NCBI GenBank assembly: GCA_963281255.1
Contig: OY725489.1
Coordinates: 4,898,001 to 4,962,000, forward strand
Reading direction: 5' to 3'
From: Aphrocallistes beatrix
Lineage: Eukaryota > Porifera > Hexactinellida > Sceptrulophora > Aphrocallistidae
DNA: 64,000 bases
The notes below the pieces were generated by a model. The model was not told where the DNA came from. It saw only the letters and a list, made by a program, of their open reading frames with translations, and searched no databases. How positions within the stretch are numbered: the stretch's first letter is position 1; each line of letters begins with the position of its first letter. The translations under genes were made by a program, and so were the position numbers. Below, piece after piece: positions 56,809 to 64,000 of the stretch.

Positions 56809-59321
56809 GATAATAATCATAATAATATACATTTATATAGCGCAGATTCCATATTAATAAGTTCAAGTGCGCTGTACAATTCAATAAAAGTAGGTGTGTG
56901 TTATGCATGTAGGTATGTATGTGTATGTATGCGTATGTATGTATATGTATGCTTGTAAGGTATGTATATGCGTTGAAATTGGTTTAAGTGGATATGTCGT
57001 GCGTGATACGGAAAAGATGAGTTTTCAAGAGTGTTTTGAAGAGAAGAAGTGAGGGGGCATTCCGAATGCTCGGAGGCAGAAGATTCCACTCAACAGGCGC
57101 AGCTAAAGTGAATGCACGATCACCCAGAGTTTTGGAAGATTTTATAGTAGGATGCTCAAGGAGGATGGCGTTGGATGATCGTAGAGTACGATTGGATGAC
57201 TTAACCTGTATGAGCTGGATGATATAGTCCGGAGCAAGAGAATGGATGGCTTTGTAAGTTATGAGGAGGATTTTGAAGAGGATACGATGTTTAACAGGCA
57301 GCCAGTGTAGGTTAATAAGAAGAGGAGATGACGAAAAGGTACGAGAGACATTGTAGATAAGCCTGGATGCACTGTTCTGGACTCGCTGGAGTCGAGCTAA
57401 GAGGGATGAGGGGCAACCATACAAGAGACTGTTACAATAATCAAGACGAGATGTGATAAGAGAATTAACAAGAGTTTCACAGACTTCCCTAGAGAGATAC
57501 TTTCTAATACGCCGGATGTTATAGATGTAATAGAAGCAGGAGGAGGCAACTTTGCTGACTTGAGTAGACATTGAGAGAGTATTGTCGAGCCAGGTTCCAA
57601 GATTCCGTACTTCTTTGGAAGAAGAGATTCTCGACTCACCAACAGAGATGCTATCAGTTTGAACCTTAGATAGTTGTTGACGAGTCCCTATTATAAGGAA
57701 CTGAGTCTTGGTGTCATTGATAAGCAACTTGTTGGTGAGGAGCCAGGAACGGATCGCGGAGATGATTGGATGGCGGAGAAAGCAGATTCTTCAGAAGAGA
57801 TGGAACCGGGTTTAAAAGAAAGATAGACCTGAGTATCGTCGGCATAGCAGTGCATGTCGGGGAGGTGGGACCTAATGAGGTCGAATAGAGGACTAGTATA
57901 GAGGCTAAAGAGAAGCAGACCAAGACAAGAACCCTGAGGAACTCCGTGTTGGACCAGGATATTGGAGGAATTAGAACCCTTAATCGAGACGAATTGAGTC
58001 CTACCAGAGAGGTAAGATTCAAACCAAGACAAAGAAGAGCCGCAAATACCGAAATGAGACTGGAGACGGTTGAGTAAGATGGTATGGTCGACGGTGTCGA
58101 AGGCTGAGCTAAGATCAAGAAGAACCAGAAGGGATACGTGTTGGCGATTCATGCTGAGGAGGATATCGTTTGTGACCTTCAGGAGCGCAGTCTCCGTACT
58201 GTGGTGTTTACGATAGGCAGACTGCGTCCCGAGGAAGAGATGATGTAATGTAAGATGATTCACGACCTGGATGGATGCGGCCCTCTCAGTGATCTTAGAA
58301 ATGAAAGAAAGATTGCTAAGTGGACGATAGTTAGAGAAGATGGGATCAAGATTTGGTCTTTTAAGTTTGGGCAAGATGATGGCGCGCTTCCAGGGAGAAG
58401 GAAAATGACCAGTGGAGAGGGAACCATTTACGATTTTCGTAAGGATGGGTAGAGAGGATTTGACCAAGGATGCTGGGATAGGATCGAGGATGCAAGATTT
58501 ATTAGGAGCAGAGGAAACAAGGGAAACAATTTCTTTCTCAGATAATTCTTTGAATTGGTGGAAAGTATGTTGGAATTCGATGTTTGAATTATCTGAGGGG
58601 GTAACGGAAGACGACGATGTATTTGAATCAATGGTGGAACGGATGTTATCTACCTTAAGAACAAAGAAGTTGGCGAGTTCCTGAGAAAGAGCAGCCTTAT
58701 CAGCATGAGGTGGTAGGACCTGTTGCTGGCGTAAGCCGAGAAGTGTGTTAGCCTTACGGAAGAGTGAGCGCTGGTCATGACAGGACTGACTGATCTAATC
58801 AGAATAGAAACTGCGACGTTCCCTGTTCATCAGGTCAGTCACAAGATTCCTCTGATGCTTGAATTCAGCCAAATGGTTAGAGTCATTAGACTGGCGCCAC
58901 TTCCGTTCAGTTTTCCTTCTCGCCGCTTGGCCTGCTTGATGCTACTGGTGAACCAAGGGACACGGGGACGGGTGACTATGGCTTTGGATCGCGGAGGAGC
59001 ATGCTGATCATAGATAGAGGATAGGATGCTGTTATATGATACAATAAGTTCCTCAAGATGATCAGGTGGGCGAGCACAGAGATCAGAGGAAGCGAGATCA
59101 GCAAGAAAGATTGGGAGGTTGATGGATTTGGAACGAGAGGTAACCTCCTGAGAGGAAAGAGAAGGTTTGGAAAGCGAGAGACTACAAGAGATGGAGAAAA
59201 GGTCAGAGAATATATGAACAGGAGGGGGATCAGAATCATCCTCTCTGATCCCTCTCCTGTTCATCTGTCTGCAGAACGGGATATTATTAGATCGAGAATG
59301 TGACCCTTCTCATGAGTTGGA
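56809..59321 (-). mobile_element. L2/CR1-group LINE, 5'-truncated, about 2.5 kb
   Basis: Minus orientation with 3' tail at 56815-56845 (ATTATT-type repeats beside GCGCTATATAAATG) and CATA microsatellite. It begins inside the endonuclease-RT linker at 59321. Flanked by the 53-bp duplication and inserted in Tc1. The other copy in this window is at 18110-18958. Confidence 0.9.
56984..59264 (-). pseudogene. LINE ORF2 (end of endonuclease, reverse transcriptase, C-terminus)
   Basis: From 59264: YNSILSSIYDQHAPPRSKAI and RPRVPWFTSSIKQAKR (linker after the endonuclease). 58467-57691: FPSPWKRAIILPKLKR, NYRPLSNLSFISKITE, LLVLLDLSSAFDTVDH (first Asp), VLQHGVPQG-like ILVQHGVPQGSCLG and MHCYADDTQVYLSF (YADD). 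57727-56984: NDTKTQFLIIGTRQQL, LGTWLDNTLSMSTQVSKVAS, SRLDYCNSLLYG, LHWLPVKHRILFKILLITYK, GDRAFTLAAPVEWNLLPPS. Catalytic motifs remain, but frame breaks near 58500 and 57700 and the 5' truncation make it non-functional. Confidence 0.88.
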
Positions 59322-59374
59322 ATTAGGAATGGAATTAGATTACATACTGATTCGATGTATTTGACAAATAAGAC
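59322..59374. repeat. 53-bp target-site duplication, right copy
   Basis: Second copy of 56756-56808, followed directly by the remaining 87 bases of the Tc1 element. Confidence 0.9.
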
Positions 59375-59877
59375 TTGTGATTACACAAAAACAAACAGAG
59401 ATTTAATGCTATGGTATTATATAAAGTATGGAAAAATTGAAAATAATTTCGTTACAGACTGTACTCACGGGAAAATTTTCGACTGAAAGTCTCAAACTTT
59501 CGTGTTGAAGGAGATAGTCTCTATAAGGTAAGAAAAGTACCTATATGTATTCTAATTCTATATCATATGTTGTTCAAAATCCCCCCTGCCATATATGATC
59601 AATGATCTATTTTCGACAAAATTGTACTATTAATGTAGGACCGGATACAAAGTAAAATGTAATTTCCCAGGGATTTAGTAATTATTGGAATGTAATATGC
59701 TCTTTTATACCTATATATAAATCAGTGGTTCCCAACCTTTTTCTTGCTGCGACCCCATTCCATGAACAACTTGGAGCGCGACCCCCAAGAACAAAATCAA
59801 AAGTAAGACGATGCATCATTTTCATTTATGGCTACAAATATTGATAATGTCATCCTAAGATTAGTGTCATATAATAA

Positions 59878-61671
59878 TCAATGTGATGGTTGAGCCTGTT
59901 TTCCAGCAACCAGTTTTTTAATGCGAGGCTCTGTAGATGATAATGTGACAATCATGTCGCTCTCTAGTTCAAGGGGATTCCTGTATTTAGTTTTAATCAC
60001 TACCATTGTAGAGAACGACTGTTCACATAGGTATGACGATGGGTACGGCATTAGGAGCCAAATTGCCTTCTTTGATAAACATGGATAGGATAGAAGCATT
60101 TTGCACCAGAAACTGTGAAAGAAGAGTACTGAAATAATGCTATAGCTCCTGAATCTTGCTTCAGTCTCACGAACTCCTCTTCGGTGATATCATCGTCGAT
60201 GATGGCGTCTAATGATGCACTGAAAGGGTCTCAAGCAACAGCGAATGACTGGGTGTCGAGCTCGGGAAAATAGTTTTCGAATTGACCGATCAGTGACTGA
60301 ATATGTTCAGTAATTGCGTATGAAATATGCTTGAGATCGATGTCTTCCGATTCTTCCATGTGTGTAGGCAGATAGACGCGGAAATAAAACGAAGCAGTTG
60401 TGACTCACTTTATCTTTCAACAAAGCCAGTGTTGCGAGAAACCCTTTAATTTTGCCATGGAAGAGCATCATGTTCGTATCTTTCCCTTGAAGCGTACGAT
60501 TTAGTACATTGATACGTTCAAAAATGTCACTCAAATAGCACAAGTTAGCAACCCAGTTACTGGACTCAAGCATTGTTACCCATTCATTCTTATTTTGTGT
60601 ACGTAGGAACTCTTTTAACTCTTCACGTAGCTCGTAAACACGTAAATAACATTTCCTCGTGAGAGCCAACGTACCTTAGTGTAGAACAGTAAGTTTAAGT
60701 GGTCAGTGTCCATTTCATGACAGAATAATCTGAATAACCTCGTGTTTAGGGCACTCGATTTGATGTGATTTATTATTTTGATCACCTGCGAAAAGACGTT
60801 CATCAAGCTTTCTGGCATTGTACGGACATCCAGCGCTTCCCGATGGATCATGCAATGTATCATCAGTGCATGAGGAGCCACTTGCTGTAATTTCGTTTTG
60901 AAGCCAGAATGCTTCCCAAGCATTGCAGGAGCTCCATCTGTTGTAGATCCAATTAATTTATTGAAGTCTAGACCTTCTTTATTGTTAAAATAATTGATTT
61001 TGTTGAAAATGTCCTCTCCTTTAGTTGTCATCTCCAATGACTTGCACATTAAAGGCTCGTCGACAAAATCGCAATCTTTGATAAACCTGATCCAAATCAT
61101 TAATTGTGCGCATGATGCAATGTCAGTTGATTCATCCAGCTGTATTGCATGCCAAGGTGACTCCTTGATAGCAGCTATATTCTGGGCGGTAATGTCCTCA
61201 CACATGTCACAAATTCTGCGATGAACAGTGTTATTTGAGAGAGGAATGATTCCGAGTTTACTAACCATTTCTTCCCCGATCATGAGAGAAACCATTTCCT
61301 TGGCACATGGCATTATCAGCTCCTCTCCGATGGTGTGTGGATGTTTAGCTTTTGCAATGCGCAATGAAACCCGATAAGAAGCTTCCAGAGCATGCTCATT
61401 GTTCTGACTATATTTACCTTGTTTATCCAAGCGAGTGTCTCTAATGGAGGTCAACTTCCGTTCGAAAAAGGAGCGATCTCTATCTTTGTACGCTGGATGT
61501 TTTGAAGACAGATGTCGTTGTAATTTGTTCTGTTTCATGGATTCACTCGAAAGTACTTCGTAGCAAATAACGCACTGAGGTTTCTGGAGCCCACAATCTG
61601 TCACATAATAGAAACCAAGTTCAATGAATTTGTCTTGGTAATGTCGTTCGCGTGATGCTCCCGCCATCTCC
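59878..61671 (-). pseudogene. hAT transposase, ZBED5/SCAND3-like, broken
   Basis: Probable start MAGASRERHYQDKFIELGFY at 61671. BED-like finger: CVICYEVLSSESMKQNKLQR with HLSSKHPAYK. Then hAT core: WHAIQLDESTDIASCAQLMI (first Asp), LIGSTTDGAPAMLGKHSGFK (second Asp), CMIHREALDVRTMPESLM, VRWLSRGNV (second half of the family's RW block). A frame change near 60660 continues YELREELKEFLRTQ to LALLKDKV; another change follows. 60099-59878 has the dimerisation block YLCEQSFSTMVVIKTKYRNP and LSSTEPRIKKLVAGKQAQ. An apparent 60-residue extension upstream to 61868 comes from the nested MITE. Confidence 0.88.
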
Positions 61672-61684
61672 CTGCACGAAACAA

Positions 61685-62060
61685 CTCTATAGCAGTGGTT
61701 CTCAACCGGGGTGCCGCGGCACCCTGGGGTGCCATTTGCTTTCTCTAGGGGTGCCGCAGGCCTTACCACACTTACATACTGCTTTATTTTATTTTCTATT
61801 GATACCATTGTCAATGTTGAATTTGATGATTGTCCCCTGACAATCCTCTGGAATAATTTATTACACAATATTCACAATAATTTTCTAGTTTATTAATTAA
61901 TTATTCTATAATAAAGTCGTAATAATTCAAATCAATCTCCACTTTTACTATCATTTGTTCATTGGCCTGCCCCTAAGTCAAATTAAGGGGTGCCGCTGAA
62001 AGGTATATGTTTAGAAAGGGTGCCGCGAGAAGAAAAAGGTTGAGAAACACTGCTCTAGAG
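61685..62060. mobile_element. hAT MITE (360 bp) nested in the hAT element
   Basis: Element 61693-62052: CAGTGGTTCTCAACCGGGGT at the left, complement of CAGTGTTTCTCAACCTTTTT at the right. Flanks CTCTATAG and CTCTAGAG match at 7 of 8. GGGGTGCCGC is repeated four times. It sits just upstream of the transposase start codon. Confidence 0.88.
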
Positions 62061-62218
62061 TCTAAACTTAGTATTAGCAATATAAAATGATGGGTATAGG
62101 AACGAATACGTGCAATGACGAAAAAGATTAGAGATTAGTCCGCGACCCCATAAAAAGTGCTTCACGACCCATAGTTTGGGAACCAATGATCTAGATCATT
62201 AGCAACAAAAGAGGATTT

Positions 62219-63107
62219 ATGGAGTGGTTTGAATGTCCTCCAGTCTCTGAAATCCTCCGAATCATGGATACATACCATGTGGATCATCCCGGTATCAATG
62301 CCATGACTACTTCCATCCGACAAAGATACTTTGGGGATAATATCTATCAGCGAACCGAAAAATATGTATGTAAGTATGTTATGACTTGTCGGCTTAAGGC
62401 CATAGTATGGCTATACCACACCCATGCTACTATTTCTCGTAAAATGAAACAACTTAATTCGGTTTAAATGTATGTCCTCATAATTCAATGTGGCTGGCAT
62501 CATTATGCTTTAACAATCAATTTGCGCATCAAATTGGTATTTTTTGTGTAGAATACAGACATGATTTACACAAATTGTTTATTTTAGACCAATAGCTTTG
62601 GGCAAAAAAGTAAGACTAAAGCAGAGTTCAAGTTGTGAATAATATAATACATTCTCATTGGAGTTAGGTTTACCACCCATTTCAGCCAGTACATGCTTCT
62701 ATAAGGTTATTCAACCGTAGATGCCAGGGCACCCACAGACACTCCGAATTTACATTCTCATACAATCACTTTCAGAATAGGCGAAGTCTTGCCATCAGTG
62801 TCAGATCTCTTCTGCCAAAATTCAGCAACCACACAGAGAACTCCAACCCATTACTACCCCAGAGAGACCTTGGCAACACATAGGCATTGAATTATTCGTA
62901 GAAATGCCTCAAAACGAGTTAGGGTACAAACATGTACTTGTGGTTGCTTGCTACCTGAGCAAATATGTAGTTGCCCGACCACTTAAAACAAGAACGAGCG
63001 CGGAAGTTGTGACTGAGCTTTTGGGCATCTATCTGATATTTATTGTCCCCAAAATATTCCAGCACGATCAAAGGGAATAATTTACCAGCAAGGTAAGGAA
63101 TATTATA
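62219..63107 (+). pseudogene. Ty3-type integrase, zinc finger and first core part
   Basis: HHCC finger: EILRIMDTYHVDHPGINAMT, IYQRTEKYVCKYVMTC. After about 370 unreadable bases: AKIQQPHRELQPITTPERPW, QHIGIELFVEMPQNELGYKH, VLVVACYLSKYVVARPLKTR, IPKIFQHDQRE then TAA. In active enzymes the core has Asp at GID and at the VxDxxSKY-like block; here these read GIE and VACYLSKY, so the metal-binding residues are changed. It breaks off at a duplicated 20-mer, AGCAAGGTAAGGAATATTAT. Confidence 0.78.
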
Positions 63108-63689
63108 GCAAGGTAAGGAATATTATATTAATTCCACACTAAATGCTTCATTTAATTACTAAAAATATTATGATTACTTTCCTACAAGTTAATATGATTC
63201 AATTCAAAGTTTCTCAATAATAAATTATTCACATCATTCCAACAATGACGACAGATACTCGTTGATGATTTCGTTACTTTCGCTTATACAAGAAGCCCCT
63301 TGTTTGCACTAAGCTGCAATTATTACATCACTTCATGCAATATACAACATTTATGATTACTACTATATTAGGATTTGTAAAATTAATGCCGACGAAAGAT
63401 TGATGACCGACTGTCCGACACACACACAATTCGATAGCCTTTTCGATGCTAATTCATATGAGTTTGAATTACATGGCTCGAAATTGAACCGTTCTCGAGC
63501 ATTTTCTGAAAAGGTCCGCTTTTAATTAACCGTCTGAATCCACTTTGTAGTACAAAATACACCACATTTGACTCTAAAACTAAATTTCTTTTGAAAACCT
63601 GTTTCAGTTACTTTTGACATTTTCGAAATGAAATCTCTTGAAGGTACATATTTTAACCTTACTCAACCATTTACGTTCGAATTTTGATC

Positions 63690-63810
63690 ATCATTAATTA
63701 ATAATTACCCGCGCATGGCGGTGTTTTGTAGCGTCATTTCCTGTTTAAGCTATTTTGGGCGGGGAAGCCATACAAGTTTGGGTCCGACTATAAATAGAAA
63801 AAATCACTTA
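63690..63810 (+). repeat. Repeat with CTATAAATAG, related to 868-985
   Basis: Reads TTCCTGTTTAAGCT, GGCGGGGAAGCCATACAAG and GACTATAAATAGAAAA, the reverse of the block at 868-985. It lies in a segment of about 730 bases that splits the Ty3 integrase, so this segment is probably an inserted non-autonomous element. 63108-63689 has no gene. Confidence 0.4.
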
Positions 63811-63837
63811 GCCAAGTAATTAATAGGAATTCAAGAA

Positions 63838-63962
63838 TGTGCATCAAAAGCTAGTTGATAATCGGCGCACTAGTACATACTATCCGCAGAGTAATGGTCT
63901 TGTGGAGGCACACAACGAAAATGGTTTGAAATGCTATTTAAAACACGATTACTATTTGAGCT
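63838..63962 (+). pseudogene. Ty3-type integrase, last core part
   Basis: Reads VHQKLVDNRRTSTYYPQSNG and LVEAHNENGLKCYLKHD, then TAA. This is the block with the third catalytic acid (PQSNGLVEAHN, Glu retained). It continues the piece that stops at 63107 and ends near the window edge. No LTR is visible. Confidence 0.75.
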
Positions 63963-64000
63963 AAAATAAAGATCTATTATTTGATATCCGTAGGAAAATC

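Larger units (their letters stand above)
55573..59463 (-). mobile_element. Tc1 element interrupted by a LINE
   Basis: TIRs CAGTCTGTAACGAAATTATT at 55575 and its complement ending at 59461, both flanked by TA. Without the LINE (56809-59321) and one copy of the 53-bp duplication the element would be about 1.32 kb, normal for Tc1. It carries a broken transposase on the minus strand. Confidence 0.88.
59715..62196 (-). mobile_element. hAT element, ZBED5/SCAND3-like, 2466 bp
   Basis: Element 59723-62188: left CAGTGGTTCCCAACCTTTTT, right complement of CATTGGTTCCCAAACTATGG. Flanks ATATAAAT and ATCTAGAT match at 6 of 8. Inside are a broken transposase on the minus strand and a nested MITE. Confidence 0.85.

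Noticed and set aside
57036..57227. Antisense frames over the LINE (also 18497-18718, 58255-58684, 58777-59303)
   Set aside because: Shadows of the LINE ORF2 reading frame on the opposite strand.
1..64000. tRNA, rRNA or snRNA genes
   Set aside because: No convincing A/B box pairs, cloverleaf or conserved rRNA core words were noticed by eye. A covariance-model scan would be decisive.

Overview
The window is AT-rich nuclear DNA from an invertebrate animal. The evidence is the crowd of animal-type transposons (mariner, Tc1, Tigger/pogo, hAT, PIF/Harbinger, P-like, Transib/RAG1-like, Helitron with OTU domain, an L2/CR1-group LINE, Ty3 retrotransposon), GT-AG introns with GTAAGT-type donors, AATAAA signals and ATTATT or CATA microsatellites. 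Phylum cannot be fixed from the sequence. There is no bacterial operon, CRISPR array or ribosomal RNA, and almost every long reading frame belongs to a transposon, mostly broken. A 200-base run of N (33868-34067) is an assembly gap.

Layout. 0.4-3.5 kb: minisatellite, a mariner remnant and a broken Transib/RAG1-like transposase. 3.8-5.7 kb: broken hAT. 6.0-8.1 kb: PIF/Harbinger transposase and its Myb-like partner. 8.4-11.9 kb: Helitron N-terminal half (minus strand), split by a P-like element that carries a spliced THAP domain. 12.06-15.3 kb: a foldback element with about 500-bp arms whose loop holds a Tigger. 15.4-23.1 kb: repeat copies, foldback and hAT MITEs, a LINE 3' end, one candidate first exon and one unidentified open region. 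23.1-33.8 kb: mostly unassigned DNA with repeat copies, a Ty3 RT scrap and a long-TIR mariner-type MITE. 34-38.6 kb: Helitron/Helentron (Rep, PIF1-type helicase, OTU) with several frame breaks, then 77-bp tandem repeats. 39.3-40.1 kb: a multi-exon small gene. 43.6-46.6 kb: a precisely bounded Transib/RAG1-like element, nested in other repeats. 49.3-50.5 kb: a second, apparently complete, small spliced gene. 51.6-64 kb: hAT MITEs, Tc1 copies, an L2/CR1 LINE nested in a Tc1, a hAT with a nested MITE, and a Ty3 integrase remnant.

The most interesting signals are: (1) the RAG1-relative element, whose ends (CACAGTGGCAC / CACAACGGCAC) and 4-bp target duplication are proven by intact copies of the repeat it interrupted; (2) two unannotated small host-type genes with very short exons; (3) a dispersed family of non-autonomous elements that share a GC-rich palindromic terminal module but carry two different bodies, one loaded with TGACGTCA and TGAGTCA sites; (4) a nesting record with several empty-site proofs (LINE in Tc1 with a 53-bp duplication, P-like element in Helitron, Tc1 in repeat A, MITE in hAT).
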